Shown here: piece by piece, positions 1 through 9,701 of the stretch
Layout: every line of letters begins with the position of its first letter
Position numbering within the stretch: the first letter of the stretch is position 1
Origin: Flavipsychrobacter sp.
GTDB taxonomy: Bacteria > Bacteroidota > Bacteroidia > Chitinophagales > Chitinophagaceae
DNA: 64,000 nt
Direction of reading: 5' to 3'
Assembly: GCA_041392855.1 (NCBI GenBank)
Contig: JAWKLD010000001.1
Location: forward strand, 2,528,001 to 2,592,000
Position numbers and translations under genes: made by a program
Notes under the pieces: generated by a model
What the model saw: the letters and a program-made list of their open reading frames with translations, nothing else
What the model was told of the DNA's origin: nothing
Database searches by the model: none

Positions 1-647
1 GGACTAAACACACTACTATCACCACTATGATTGATACCGTTACCGTCTTCCCCAACACGGTTTACCCCTATCACATAACTCATATTTTCAATAGCTCTTG
101 CTTGTAATAACGCCTTCCACGGCATACTTCTACGCTCCGGCCAGTTGGCCACATACAGCAATACATCATACACAGCTTTATTATTCCTAGACCATACCGG
201 AAAACGCAGGTCGTAGCACACTTGTAAACAGATACGTATCCCCTTTACACTCACTATCAATCTGCTATCACCAGCATTGTAGTGCTTGTCTTCACTGGCA
301 TAGGCAAAAAGATGTCTTTTATCATAATGCCCCACTTTTCCATCTGGTTGCACCCATAGCATTCTATTATAATACTTTCCTTCTTCTTCTATTATAACAC
401 TACCAGTTAGTATACATCTATGGCTTTTAGCCATGCGTTTCATCCATTGCACAGTATCGCCATCCATTTGTTCGGCCAGCCTTTCAGGTGCCATACTAAA
501 CCCCGTGCTAAACATTTCGGGCAATACTACAATCTCTTTTTTCTCCTTTACATTACTAATATAGTCTTCATATTGCCTAAGGTTGGCCCTTTTATCTTCC
601 CAAACGATATTGGGTTGTATCAATGTGAAGTTTAGCTGAGTACTCAT
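1..647 (-). CDS. Omega-amidase / nitrilase-family hydrolase, 3' end cut by window
   Basis: Carbon-nitrogen hydrolase, probably of the YafV/omega-amidase group, which hydrolyses alpha-ketoglutaramate or similar omega-amides in the cytoplasm. Translating the minus strand from the ATG at 647 gives 215 residues without a stop, so the gene runs off the left edge; about 40 residues should be missing given the usual 255-260. The Glu-Lys-Cys catalytic triad is visible: E44 in VVLPEMF, K110 in YDKRHLF and C144 in CLQVCYDLRFP. The FSTGFSM segment after the Glu and the ASEDKHYNAG loop fit the YafV subgroup rather than N-carbamoylputrescine amidases. It is divergent from the secreted-protein gene at 698. 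The family call is firm; the exact substrate is inferred. Confidence 0.88.
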   Translation of the reverse strand, partial: MSTQLNFTLIQPNIVWEDKRANLRQYEDYISNVKEKKEIVVLPEMFSTGFSMAPERLAEQMDGDTVQWMKRMAKSHRCILTGSVIIEEEGKYYNRMLWVQPDGKVGHYDKRHLFAYASEDKHYNAGDSRLIVSVKGIRICLQVCYDLRFPVWSRNNKAVYDVLLYVANWPERRSMPWKALLQARAIENMSYVIGVNRVGEDGNGINHSGDSSVFS

Positions 648-666
648 TAGCTATTAAATATTTATA

Positions 667-674
667 TACTTTTG
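667..674 (+). promoter_or_regulatory. -7 promoter box TACTTTTG for the gene at 698
   Basis: Exact match to the Bacteroidota -7 consensus TAnnTTTG, with 23 nt before the ATG at 698, giving a short leader. No clear -33 TTG was identified. Confidence 0.5.
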
Positions 675-697
675 GTTGAACACAACATCTGCAAGCT

Positions 698-1402
698 ATG
701 AGAAAAATATTATTCTTACTACTATTAACAATACCGATACTAAGTATTGCCAAAGACAAGAACAAACTATCAGGCAATTGGAGAGAAGTACAGAGATGGA
801 ACCCAAGTAATAAAAAAGTAGCTTATCAAGACACTATTCATATGGAGTTTCTTCCGGGCAATGAATATGTGTGGCAGAAGAGTGGCAGCTTCATTTATAG
901 AGGCTCTTACAAAATAGAAAATGGTGCATTGGATATTGGGCGTAGATACTTTACCATAGTAGAGATGAAGAAAAACAGAATTGTTCTTCAAGACCAAGTT
1001 GGTAAATATCAGCTGGAGCCTTACACCCCTACCAACCAACAAGGCGCACCAAGAGCTAAAGAAGTATGGGGGCCTGTTACCAGTATAAACCCAATGGTAG
1101 GGCACTGGTCAAAATTTAAAAGCACTAGTGATAGAACGCTACAGGAGGTAGACTATACCAGACTATTGAAAGTGGTGAAGATATTCAACCAACCTGAAGG
1201 TAATAAGCTAGGCGATGTGTTTGCCGCAAGAGATGGCGACCAAGCACCATCATGGTATGTAGAGCGCTACGACCCAAAAACACAAACACTTTATTGCAAT
1301 GGCAAAAACCGTAGACAGTTCAAGGTTTTAAAATGCGAAGACAACGAACTGATCATGGAAGAGAATGGTATTACCTACTTCTTCAGACAGTTTAGAAGAT
1401 AA
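698..1402 (+). CDS. Secreted protein of unknown function with two lipocalin-like halves
   Basis: I do not recognise a characterised family. The 234-residue product starts with a Sec signal peptide (hydrophobic core at about residues 4-16, likely cleavage after SIA), so it should be periplasmic or surface-exposed. Two beta-rich halves follow. Each begins with a Gly-x-Trp turn (GNW near residue 26, GHW near residue 136) like the start of a lipocalin or DUF4488-type barrel, then alternating hydrophobic strands. There are two cysteines, no lipobox and no catalytic motif. It is a single-gene unit: a TAnnTTTG box lies upstream and a perfect palindromic terminator follows. Confidence 0.6.
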   Translation: MRKILFLLLLTIPILSIAKDKNKLSGNWREVQRWNPSNKKVAYQDTIHMEFLPGNEYVWQKSGSFIYRGSYKIENGALDIGRRYFTIVEMKKNRIVLQDQVGKYQLEPYTPTNQQGAPRAKEVWGPVTSINPMVGHWSKFKSTSDRTLQEVDYTRLLKVVKIFNQPEGNKLGDVFAARDGDQAPSWYVERYDPKTQTLYCNGKNRRQFKVLKCEDNELIMEENGITYFFRQFRR

Positions 1403-1408
1403 CTCCAC

Positions 1409-1438
1409 AAAATAGGGTAGCCATGGCTACCCTATTTT
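1409..1438. terminator. Perfect palindromic bidirectional terminator
   Basis: Two 15-nt arms form a perfect 30-nt palindrome from AAAATAGGGTAGCC to GGCTACCCTATTTT, so both strands end in a T-run. It sits between convergent genes and overlaps the stop codon of the glycosyltransferase gene at 1432. Confidence 0.85.
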
Positions 1439-3075
1439 ATTTTAAGTAAGTAATAATCTTTTGTTGCTTTATCTCGTGTGGCTGGGTTCATAAATTCAAT
1501 GGTCAGTTCACTTATCTTACAATACTTTTCTTTTAATACCACATCAAAATCAAACCCTTTCTGTTTTAGTTCATTTTTACCGTCTTCCATTGTCAACACA
1601 TATTTACCGGGCGCAACTTGATCTCCTCCTTTATTGATAACATGCTGTAGGTAAAAATGTAAACAGTTTAACGGGTCTTCTTCCCTGTACTTCACCAACT
1701 TGCTAGGAGGAATATTATTTTTATTCATAAAGGCAGATAAGCTTGAGCCTACCTGATACTTAGTGAGATTAGTATAAAAATGGTGTGTACCAAAAATGTT
1801 GACAATTATCATAGCACCTACTGCCAGCCAAAAAAGCTTAGGGCGTATTACCTTGCTCAAAGCAATGTATAACCATATACCCAGCAGGAACATATAAGTA
1901 ACATGCATACCCATACTAGCAGGAAATACAAAAGTGATCAGGGCAAAAGCGAATACCAGCATCAAGGCAAAGATCACATAATGCACAGGGCGCATCACGT
2001 TATACAGTTTCTTATACTTATCGGTTTCAAAAAAGTCTGCTAGTAGCTTAGCTACCATAATAGCCGCTAATGGGAACACTACGAATATATAATGCGGTAG
2101 CTGGTACTTAGAAGACCCTAATGCTAAATAACCTAATATAAAACCACCTGTAGTTATCCATTCTTGATTGGGCTGTAGCTTAAACTTTTGTTTTACTAGC
2201 TGAACAATATTGATGATCAACGCAGGAATGAATAGAAATATCCAAGGGAGGAATGACCACAACATATTCAACATCAAGAAGTCAAAACCTGCACCATTGT
2301 TCCATGGGCTTTCTCCTGTTATTCTACCAAAGCTTTGCGACCAATAGAAAAAACGTAAACCAGAAGGCCCTTTTACTTCATTCACTATCTTTTCAGGGTG
2401 CATATCAAACTGCTGATACAAGCCTATACTCATGGGGATGAGCAGTACTGCTATCACCACCAAGCCCAACAGATATTCCCAACGGAAAAACATTTTCCAA
2501 TTGCGCTTCAAAGCCCAGTCCGTAGCAAAGGAGAAGATAGGTATCATTAAGGCTACAGGCCCTTTGCTCATCATACCAAAGGATATTGCCGCACAGCCTA
2601 ATAATAAATGATGTAATTTTTTGTGTACTTCCCATTCTTTAATCAGCCATATAGCTGTTATCACCCAGCTCATCAGCACAGTATCGGTACGTATATCATT
2701 GGTCATGAGGAATAAGCCCTGACAGACCCCAAAGACCAATGCCGCCATACGCCCTACTTCATCTCCATATAGCAATCGTGCTAATCTGTAAGTGGCAAAT
2801 ATGGCAAAGAGCGCAAAGAGTATAGAAGGGAATTTATAACCAAAATTATTCACCCCAAACACTTTCATACTAGCAGCACTTACCCAAAACAAGAACGGCG
2901 GCTTATCCAGATAATCAATACCTCTATCATAGGTATGCAGATAATCTCCCGACTCCATCATTTCTCTACTCATCTCCGCATATTGCGAAGCATCTATATC
3001 CATCACATCTACTCTATAAGCAGATAAATGGAGTAGTGCTACGAGTATAAATACCCAAAATGGAATTTTTGGCAT
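1432..3075 (-). CDS. ArnT-like integral membrane glycosyltransferase (PMT_2/GT83 family)
   Basis: Polytopic GT-C glycosyltransferase that should transfer a sugar from a polyprenyl-phosphate donor to a lipid or protein acceptor on the periplasmic face. The 547 residues hold roughly eleven hydrophobic segments. The first extracytoplasmic loop has the family signature: acidic MDIDASQYAEMSREM near residues 25-39, followed by DYLDKPPFLFW with the conserved Lys-Pro-Pro. A soluble domain of about 100 residues ends the protein. ArnT of E. coli adds aminoarabinose to lipid A; the acceptor here cannot be told. No arnBC-type genes are nearby. It is divergent from the epimerase gene at 3119. Confidence 0.85.
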   Translation of the reverse strand: MPKIPFWVFILVALLHLSAYRVDVMDIDASQYAEMSREMMESGDYLHTYDRGIDYLDKPPFLFWVSAASMKVFGVNNFGYKFPSILFALFAIFATYRLARLLYGDEVGRMAALVFGVCQGLFLMTNDIRTDTVLMSWVITAIWLIKEWEVHKKLHHLLLGCAAISFGMMSKGPVALMIPIFSFATDWALKRNWKMFFRWEYLLGLVVIAVLLIPMSIGLYQQFDMHPEKIVNEVKGPSGLRFFYWSQSFGRITGESPWNNGAGFDFLMLNMLWSFLPWIFLFIPALIINIVQLVKQKFKLQPNQEWITTGGFILGYLALGSSKYQLPHYIFVVFPLAAIMVAKLLADFFETDKYKKLYNVMRPVHYVIFALMLVFAFALITFVFPASMGMHVTYMFLLGIWLYIALSKVIRPKLFWLAVGAMIIVNIFGTHHFYTNLTKYQVGSSLSAFMNKNNIPPSKLVKYREEDPLNCLHFYLQHVINKGGDQVAPGKYVLTMEDGKNELKQKGFDFDVVLKEKYCKISELTIEFMNPATRDKATKDYYLLKIK

Positions 3076-3094
3076 GATTAGAATTTTATGAAAG

Positions 3095-3102
3095 CAAAAA
3101 TA
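3095..3102 (-). promoter_or_regulatory. -7 promoter box TATTTTTG for the ArnT-like gene
   Basis: On the minus strand this reads TATTTTTG, an exact TAnnTTTG match, 19 nt before the ATG at 3075, in the 43-bp divergent gap. Confidence 0.5.
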
Positions 3103-3118
3103 GTTGCAATTTTATTGA

Positions 3119-4150
3119 ATGCTGCAATTAAGACACTATTCCTACGATTTGGCCTTTAAACATCCGTTTACTACCTACAAAGGAACAAAAACACACCAAC
3201 CTATACTAGTAGTAACCTTAAGTCTACGCAACCTTACAGGCTACGGCGAAGCTCCCGCTATTAGTTATTATAATGTTTCTATTGACCAAATGGTAGAACT
3301 GTTGCAGGCTAAAAAACATGTGATAGAACGATATGCGTTGACTGACCCGCTTAGATATTGGCATTTTTTACATCATTTGCTACCAGGGCACAACTTTCTT
3401 ATTGCAGCACTAGACATTGCCGGCTGGGATCTATTTTCTAAAATGCGTCGCCAACCCCTCTATAAAATGCTGGGGCAGGAGTGGAAAGATGTGCCAATGA
3501 CCGACTATACTATAGGCATGGGTACAGCAGAAGAGATGATTGAAAAGATAAAGGAGCAGCCTTGGCCTATATATAAAATTAAGCTCGGTAATGTGAATGA
3601 TATAGACCTGTTAGAAAAAATAAAAGCCAATACGAATGCTACAATACGTGTAGATGCCAACGAAGGCTGGAGCTTTGAAGATGCCAGACAGATATTGCCC
3701 GAATTGCAGAAGCTAAACGTTAGCATGGTAGAGCAGCCGCTAAACAGAACCGAGCATGATGCCATGAAAGAATTAAAGTCCTTATCCACTATACCGTTAT
3801 TTGCTGATGAGAGCTGCCAAACTGAAGAAGATGTTATTAAATGTGCCGAATCCTTTCATGGTATCAATATTAAACTGACCAAATGTGGTGGTATTACTCC
3901 CGCTACAAGAATGATAAAAACTGCTAAAGAAAAAGGCATAAAAGTAATGATGGGATCGATGTGTGAAAGCACGCTTGGGTCTGCTGCAATTGCGCATATG
4001 ATGCCTATGCTGGACGAGGTAGATGCTGATGGCCCATTGCTGTTGAAAGAGGATTTTGCTGATGGTTTGGAATATGATAACGGTAAAATAACAGTAAGTG
4101 AAGGCGCAGGGTTAGGTATATTATTCAAAGGGCAGAAATTTGAACGATAA
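3119..4150 (+). CDS. Dipeptide epimerase (L-Ala-D/L-Glu epimerase), enolase superfamily
   Basis: Epimerises L-Ala-D-Glu or related dipeptides, typically during murein-peptide recycling. The 343 residues have the enolase-superfamily capping domain (about 1-120) and barrel. The catalytic layout is visible: KIK with K153 and K155; metal ligands D179 (RVDANEGW), E205 (VEQP) and D230 (ADES); and the opposite-face lysine K252 in KLTKCGG. This two-sided Lys arrangement is that of the MLE/AEE subgroup. murB follows after 21 bp on the same strand, which supports a peptidoglycan role. o-Succinylbenzoate synthase and other dipeptide epimerases share these motifs, so exact specificity is inferred. Confidence 0.88.
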   Translation: MLQLRHYSYDLAFKHPFTTYKGTKTHQPILVVTLSLRNLTGYGEAPAISYYNVSIDQMVELLQAKKHVIERYALTDPLRYWHFLHHLLPGHNFLIAALDIAGWDLFSKMRRQPLYKMLGQEWKDVPMTDYTIGMGTAEEMIEKIKEQPWPIYKIKLGNVNDIDLLEKIKANTNATIRVDANEGWSFEDARQILPELQKLNVSMVEQPLNRTEHDAMKELKSLSTIPLFADESCQTEEDVIKCAESFHGINIKLTKCGGITPATRMIKTAKEKGIKVMMGSMCESTLGSAAIAHMMPMLDEVDADGPLLLKEDFADGLEYDNGKITVSEGAGLGILFKGQKFER

Positions 4151-4171
4151 AGTTCCTAATTTCGCTTACAG

Positions 4172-5188
4172 ATGCAGGTACAAACAAATGTTTCCTTAAA
4201 GGCATACAATAGCTTTGGTATAGATGTTAACGCAACTAATTTTATCGAATTAGAGAATGCACAACAACTGGAAGAAGTATTTGCCAATAGCTATTTACCA
4301 CAACCCATACGTGTTATTGGCGGTGGTAGTAATATTCTTCTTACAGAACCTGTGAAGGGCACAGTATTACTTAATAGAATAAAAGGCATCACCTTACTAG
4401 AAGAAAATGAGGAACATGTATTGCTAGAAGTGCTATCGGGAGAGGTATGGCACGACTTTGTTTTATATGCTATCAACAAAGGGTGGGGTGGTATAGAAAA
4501 TCTTGCATTAATACCGGGCACCGTTGGTGCAGCTCCTATGCAAAATATTGGTGCTTATGGTGTAGAAGTAAAGGATGTAATTGCCAACGTACGTGCTTGG
4601 CACTGGATAAAAGGTAAATACATTGACTATGACAATGAAGCCTGTAAGTTTGGATATAGAGATAGCATCTTTAAACAAAAGGAAAAAGGAAAAGTGTTTA
4701 TCACAAGCGTAACCTTCAAACTACAGAAGAAACATACATTCAACACCAATTATGGCGCTATACAAGAAGAGCTAGACAAGCAAGGTATTAAAGAGCTGTC
4801 AATCAAAGCTGTAGCTGATGCTGTAATTGCCATTCGCTCTAGTAAGCTCCCCGACCCAAAACTAATAGGCAATGCCGGTAGCTTTTTCAAAAACCCTACC
4901 ATTGGCAGCGAGCTATTTAATAAGCTCATTGATAAATATCCCAAAATGCCTAGCTACCCCGTTGATAAACACAGGTTTAAAATACCTGCTGGTTGGCTGA
5001 TAGAAAAATGTGGCTTCAAAGGAGTAAAGCAAGGCAATACGGGTGTGCATGAAAAACAGGCACTGGTTTTAATAAACAGTAATGGTAATGCTACTGGGTT
5101 AGAAATATGGAGATTGTCTGAAGAGATATTACAATCGGTTTTGTCTCGTTTCAATATCTTACTTGAAAGGGAAGTACAAATTTGGTAG
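4172..5188 (+). CDS. murB: UDP-N-acetylenolpyruvoylglucosamine reductase
   Basis: Cytoplasmic FAD enzyme that reduces UDP-GlcNAc-enolpyruvate with NADPH to UDP-MurNAc, the second committed step of peptidoglycan precursor synthesis. Its 338 residues match the E. coli-type (type I) length. The FAD-binding half has VIGGGSNILL and the IPGTVGAAPMQNIGAYG signature. The catalytic serine is in GSFFKNP (S237), and the C-terminal segment AGWLIEKCGFKG is typical. The gene lies 21 bp behind the dipeptide epimerase, probably in one transcript, and its stop is 1 bp from the stop of the convergent sensor kinase. Confidence 0.96.
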   Translation: MQVQTNVSLKAYNSFGIDVNATNFIELENAQQLEEVFANSYLPQPIRVIGGGSNILLTEPVKGTVLLNRIKGITLLEENEEHVLLEVLSGEVWHDFVLYAINKGWGGIENLALIPGTVGAAPMQNIGAYGVEVKDVIANVRAWHWIKGKYIDYDNEACKFGYRDSIFKQKEKGKVFITSVTFKLQKKHTFNTNYGAIQEELDKQGIKELSIKAVADAVIAIRSSKLPDPKLIGNAGSFFKNPTIGSELFNKLIDKYPKMPSYPVDKHRFKIPAGWLIEKCGFKGVKQGNTGVHEKQALVLINSNGNATGLEIWRLSEEILQSVLSRFNILLEREVQIW

Positions 5189-5189
5189 A

Positions 5190-8100
5190 CTATTGATTCA
5201 CTATTGGTAGTTTTATAAAGAATGTAGTGCCTTTATTCTTCTCTGTTTCAAACCAGATATTACCACCCCAGAATTCAATTATCTTTTTGGTCATGGCAAG
5301 TCCTAAACCTGTACCCGAAGATTTTGTGGTAAAGTATGGTTGGAATATTTTATCAATTACCTCTTCGTCAATACCTGTACCATTATCTTTTATGGTTACC
5401 AAAGCAAACTGCTCTTCTGTTTTCACGGTTACCGATATTACGCCTTTAATATTTTCGGGAATGGCTTGTACGGCATTTTCCAAAAGGTTGGTAAAAATTC
5501 TAAGTAGTTGGCTCTTATCCAAAAACACGTAGACTTCCTCATCAGTTTTTTGAAAACTTACTTCAGTAGCTTCTTGTTTATCGTATAGGTGTATCGTATT
5601 TATAATAAGCCTATTCAGCTCCAAACGTTCGGGGCGTGCTTGTGGCATCTTAGCAAAGTTGGAAAACTCCGAGGCTATGTATGATAGGTTATCTATCTGC
5701 TCTATTAGAGAAGCTGACACTTTGGTAGCCAGTTCATTCACATTATCATAATCATTCTTCAAGGCTTTTTGTAGATACTGAATGTTGAGCTTCATTGGCG
5801 TTAGCGGATTCTTTATCTCATGAGCCACCTGTTTGGCCATTTCGCGCCATGCACTTTCTCTTTCACTTTGTGCTAACAATTTGGCATTACTTTCTACCTT
5901 ACGCACCATCTTATTATATTCCTTTATCAGCAAGCCTATCTCATCATCATATGGCCACTCTATCAATTCATTTTTACTAAGACTAAATTTTTCAAACCTG
6001 CTGATGACAACATTTAAAGTTCTGGTGAGCCACCTTGTAATAAATAGGGTAAGTATACCTGATATAAGGAATACAAAAGCGTATAGATTGATTAATGCTA
6101 CCAGTATGCCTGATATTTGGAAGTTCAGTTCTTTTTGCGAAGAGAAGAACGGTGCATTAATATATCCTAAAACATTACCATTCTCATTTCTTAATGGACT
6201 ATAACAAGACAAATACTTCAACCTTCCTATTTCTTCATTTTTCACTAAAAACTGGCGACTGTCTTCATGCAAACTACTATATGCAGCTGGATGCATGATG
6301 CGAGCAAACAATGACTTGTCGTAAATACTACTTTGTGAAGTGACACCTAATACGCCACTAGCGTCATATAAGTTAATGTCAATATTCTGTGCGTTTGCAA
6401 GCCCTGTCAAAAAGTATTTGAAATCTTGATCGGCAACAGCTTTATTAAAAGCGCCTAAGCTATCCAGTGCATTTTTACTATTTAAAAACTGTAGTGTAGA
6501 ACGCTCTACCAATTGCAAGAGCACTTCTTGTTTTCTTCTATTCGATTGCTTGTACTGGTAGGTAAAAAAAGTAATAGTAGTAAGACCTATAATAATGAAG
6601 GATATAAATACAATACCCAACATAGATAAGTGTATCCTCCTACGTAAAGTAAGGTTTACGATCCTTCTATTTCTTAACCCTAAAAAGTAAATAAAGTAAG
6701 CCTTGTATACTGCCATCAATATGGCAATGATCATCAGCATCCCAAATAGATAGGAGAACAAGGTTATGCTCTCTAACCACATACGATGATACCTGATAAC
6801 TATTACCGTCTTGGTATCATCTGCTTTATATCTTAATTCCGAAGAGCTACTCCACTCGCTATATTCATACTTTGTAGCAATGGAATCTCTTAAAAATGCT
6901 GGGAAGTTATGATCGTTGGTCTGTGTAATTAATTTATCGTTTATATATACACCATAAGAGTACGCTTTTTGATTACCGTCGCTTTTTACGGTACCTGGTT
7001 GTAGTAGCTCCGGGTATATCGTTTCACCTGTTGACTCCTTAATAGCCAAGTCTATATATACATAGCCCAGTTTAGTTCTTGTACTATCATTAATATCTAT
7101 TGTAATAGGTATCCTACCCAAATAATAGTGTCCATCCTGGGCATACTCTTTATAGTATAGTGAAGAATATATTGTGGGTAATGCATTTACCAATTGTTTG
7201 TTCAGTGTTTTGTAAGACAGCGTATCGTCATTGAAAAGTGCAACTCCGGTAGTATCAAAGATCAACACTTTTGAGTTGTACTTGTTAAGCTGCCCTCCTA
7301 GGTAAAGTGCATCAAAGCGCTCATTTAACGCCCACCTTTTATTGCTTCTCGGTCTTTTTAAAAATGATATTAGAATAGGGTCTGTTTGTATATTTTCTGC
7401 AATATTATTGAAGGTGTATTCTGTTACATCATCTCTTTGTTGCACTACCTCTTCTGCAAATCTTAAACGGGTATCTCTTTCTTTTAAGTAGTTAAAGTAT
7501 TGTAATATACCCGCGCAAAAAGCACAAATAAACGCCGCCCAAAATATCATTCTTGGTGAGAACAGATCTGATACCATTGTCAGCTTTTTCACATCAAGCA
7601 ATATGATGAACAATAACAACCAACCTAACAATATATAGGATAACTGCCCTGTAATATTTTTATCGCTTATAAGTATAAATACCAAACCCAACGCGGCCAC
7701 CAACAAATACTTTAGCCATTTATTGTTTATAAGATGGGTAAGCTGACAATTAAAAAAGTAGACTAAAAGTATAGAAGCAGATGTAATGATCCCTATAGTA
7801 AAAAGACCTACGATAGTATAAGCTGAAATGGTGTAGAAGTGGCTTACATCAAAAGAGATACGCGAATCCATGATCAGCGTACTTATGATATTGATAAAGC
7901 TAAAAGAATATACCAATAAGCATACCGCTACAAAAAGCCCTACTAATTTTTTGATCCACTTATTTTTGAAATAGTCACTTAGCAAGGTTGTGGGTACATG
8001 CCTCACCATAAATATAACTATCCACAATAAACAGAGTGCGTTTAACAGCAGATCCCCTAATGATTTTAAAAATGAAGTAGATGCATATAGTTGTGGTGTA

Positions 8101-8915
8101 AATAGGGGGAGGGTTTCTAAATTGAACGGCAAGCCCAACCAATAGTTTAAACCCCTGACTATAAATACAATTCCTATAGTTAGCCCTAGTCCTACACCAT
8201 AACCATGTTTTCTGGTAAGGTTGATGATCAATAACTGCAACCATAACATGCTAAGCAAAACTGCTGCAATGATCAAACCAGACAGTGTATTACTTGGAGG
8301 TGGTGCAGGTGTTTGTTTGGCGTAAAAGTTAATGAAGAAAATTGGCTTGCCCGATAGGTTATTCACTACATGGCTGCCATCTACTTGTCTTGATATAACC
8401 TTAGTAGAAAAAGGTATATAGTCTGCCGCAACAAACTGTGATTTCAAATAATTGTTCTCAAAAGGATACTTGGTAACTATTGGGTATAAGATGACCAACT
8501 GGTTGCCTTCTTCCAAGTAGGTTGGTCGAACACATTTTTTCACAAACACCCCTCTATCATTGTAGTAAAGCGTCCCCTCTTTTGAAGGCGTTGGCAATCC
8601 ACAATCAGCCAATACTTTATTGTTATTCCAAAAGGTGAGTGTATTGTTTTTATAAGCGTAAAGAAAAAATGGCAAGTCTGTAAGCCTATCAATATTGGTA
8701 CTTACTTCCTGTTCTTCAAAAATGCTTTTTACCAGTTCTTCATCATTAACAAATCTTGCAAACTGCTTTTCGCGCTCTTGATAATCCGCTTCAATGGTTT
8801 TTGCCATTTGCTCATGGCTCAAGTGTCTGGTGACATTATAGTATTTATATACCACTATTGCCCACAGTATAGTACTAATGAGCAACCAACCACGATATGG
8901 ATATTTTCTAAACAC
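5190..8915 (-). CDS. Very large NtrY-like membrane sensor histidine kinase
   Basis: Sensor kinase of 1241 residues, far above the usual 400-750. Order by eye: TM segment at about 8-24; extracytoplasmic region to about 205; a block of several TM helices at about 208-475; second extracytoplasmic region; two TM segments near 745-830; third extracytoplasmic region; TM near 970; HAMP-like linker; H-box VAHEIKNPLTPMKLNIQYLQ with phospho-acceptor H1032; then the ATPase domain with NLLENAVQAIPE (N-box), DNGTGID (G1), FQPYFTTK (F) and GTGLGLAM (G2). The AHEIKNPLTP box is typical of the NtrY group. It starts at a GTG 3 bp after mazG, and no in-frame ATG is close. No response regulator is adjacent. The ligand is unknown. 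Confidence 0.9.
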   Translation of the reverse strand: MFRKYPYRGWLLISTILWAIVVYKYYNVTRHLSHEQMAKTIEADYQEREKQFARFVNDEELVKSIFEEQEVSTNIDRLTDLPFFLYAYKNNTLTFWNNNKVLADCGLPTPSKEGTLYYNDRGVFVKKCVRPTYLEEGNQLVILYPIVTKYPFENNYLKSQFVAADYIPFSTKVISRQVDGSHVVNNLSGKPIFFINFYAKQTPAPPPSNTLSGLIIAAVLLSMLWLQLLIINLTRKHGYGVGLGLTIGIVFIVRGLNYWLGLPFNLETLPLFTPQLYASTSFLKSLGDLLLNALCLLWIVIFMVRHVPTTLLSDYFKNKWIKKLVGLFVAVCLLVYSFSFINIISTLIMDSRISFDVSHFYTISAYTIVGLFTIGIITSASILLVYFFNCQLTHLINNKWLKYLLVAALGLVFILISDKNITGQLSYILLGWLLLFIILLDVKKLTMVSDLFSPRMIFWAAFICAFCAGILQYFNYLKERDTRLRFAEEVVQQRDDVTEYTFNNIAENIQTDPILISFLKRPRSNKRWALNERFDALYLGGQLNKYNSKVLIFDTTGVALFNDDTLSYKTLNKQLVNALPTIYSSLYYKEYAQDGHYYLGRIPITIDINDSTRTKLGYVYIDLAIKESTGETIYPELLQPGTVKSDGNQKAYSYGVYINDKLITQTNDHNFPAFLRDSIATKYEYSEWSSSSELRYKADDTKTVIVIRYHRMWLESITLFSYLFGMLMIIAILMAVYKAYFIYFLGLRNRRIVNLTLRRRIHLSMLGIVFISFIIIGLTTITFFTYQYKQSNRRKQEVLLQLVERSTLQFLNSKNALDSLGAFNKAVADQDFKYFLTGLANAQNIDINLYDASGVLGVTSQSSIYDKSLFARIMHPAAYSSLHEDSRQFLVKNEEIGRLKYLSCYSPLRNENGNVLGYINAPFFSSQKELNFQISGILVALINLYAFVFLISGILTLFITRWLTRTLNVVISRFEKFSLSKNELIEWPYDDEIGLLIKEYNKMVRKVESNAKLLAQSERESAWREMAKQVAHEIKNPLTPMKLNIQYLQKALKNDYDNVNELATKVSASLIEQIDNLSYIASEFSNFAKMPQARPERLELNRLIINTIHLYDKQEATEVSFQKTDEEVYVFLDKSQLLRIFTNLLENAVQAIPENIKGVISVTVKTEEQFALVTIKDNGTGIDEEVIDKIFQPYFTTKSSGTGLGLAMTKKIIEFWGGNIWFETEKNKGTTFFIKLPIVNQ

Positions 8916-8918
8916 TAA

Positions 8919-9683
8919 TTATTCTAACTCTTTGGCTCTGTTCCATAAGGCATCTTGTTCTTCCAAACTCATATCGTGCAACTGCTTGCCTTTCTCTTCT
9001 GCCATATCCTCCATTTGCTGAAAACGGCGGATGAACTTTTTATTCGTTCTTTCTAGCGCAAGCTCAGGATCTATTTTAGTAAACCTTGCATAATTAATCA
9101 ATGCAAATAACACATCTCCAAACTCTTCTTCAATATGTGTTGGTTCACCTGCTTTTACCGCCTCATACAGTTCACCTATTTCTTCGTCTACTTTTTCACG
9201 TACTTGGTCGGTAGTCTCCCATTCAAAACCTACCGACTTTGTTTTTTCTTGCAACCTTATTGCTTTTACTACAGCAGGTAAGGAACGAGGCACACCACCG
9301 AGTATTGACTTCTTACCTTCTTTAAGCTTAAGCTTTTCCCAGTTTTGCTTTACCTGCTCTTCGTCATTAGCTTCTATATTGCTATAAATATGTGGGTGTC
9401 TTGCTACCAATTTATTGCAAACACCTTCCACTACTTCTCCAAATGTAAACTGCTCCTGCTCTTCACCGATCTTACTGTAAAATACGATATGTAATAGTAA
9501 GTCTCCTAGCTCCTCTTTCAAACCTTGCCAATCTTCATCCGTAATGGCATCTGCCAACTCATAAGTTTCTTCTATGGTTTGCTTTCTTAATGTCTGTATC
9601 GTTTGTTTTTTGTCCCAAGGGCATTGCTCCCTTAGCTCATTCATAATCTTCCTTAGCCTTTCTATCGATTGTGCGTACTCCAT
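8919..9683 (-). CDS. mazG: Nucleoside triphosphate pyrophosphohydrolase MazG
   Basis: House-cleaning all-alpha NTP pyrophosphatase that hydrolyses (d)NTPs to NMP and pyrophosphate. The 254 residues hold two MazG domains. The first has CPWDKKQT and the metal-binding ETYELADAI...EELGDLLLHIVFYSK region; the second has VDEEIGELYEAV and EEEFGDVLFALINYAR. Tandem domains and length fit the E. coli MazG type rather than short phage or toxin-antitoxin relatives. It is the middle gene of ubiX-mazG-kinase: 18 bp after ubiX and 3 bp before the kinase GTG. Confidence 0.95.
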   Translation of the reverse strand: MEYAQSIERLRKIMNELREQCPWDKKQTIQTLRKQTIEETYELADAITDEDWQGLKEELGDLLLHIVFYSKIGEEQEQFTFGEVVEGVCNKLVARHPHIYSNIEANDEEQVKQNWEKLKLKEGKKSILGGVPRSLPAVVKAIRLQEKTKSVGFEWETTDQVREKVDEEIGELYEAVKAGEPTHIEEEFGDVLFALINYARFTKIDPELALERTNKKFIRRFQQMEDMAEEKGKQLHDMSLEEQDALWNRAKELE

Positions 9684-9701
9684 TAGTTATTGTTTATGCT
9701 A

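Noticed and set aside
5833..6204. 123-residue plus-strand frame
   Set aside because: Antisense to the sensor kinase, with no start signal or recognisable domain.
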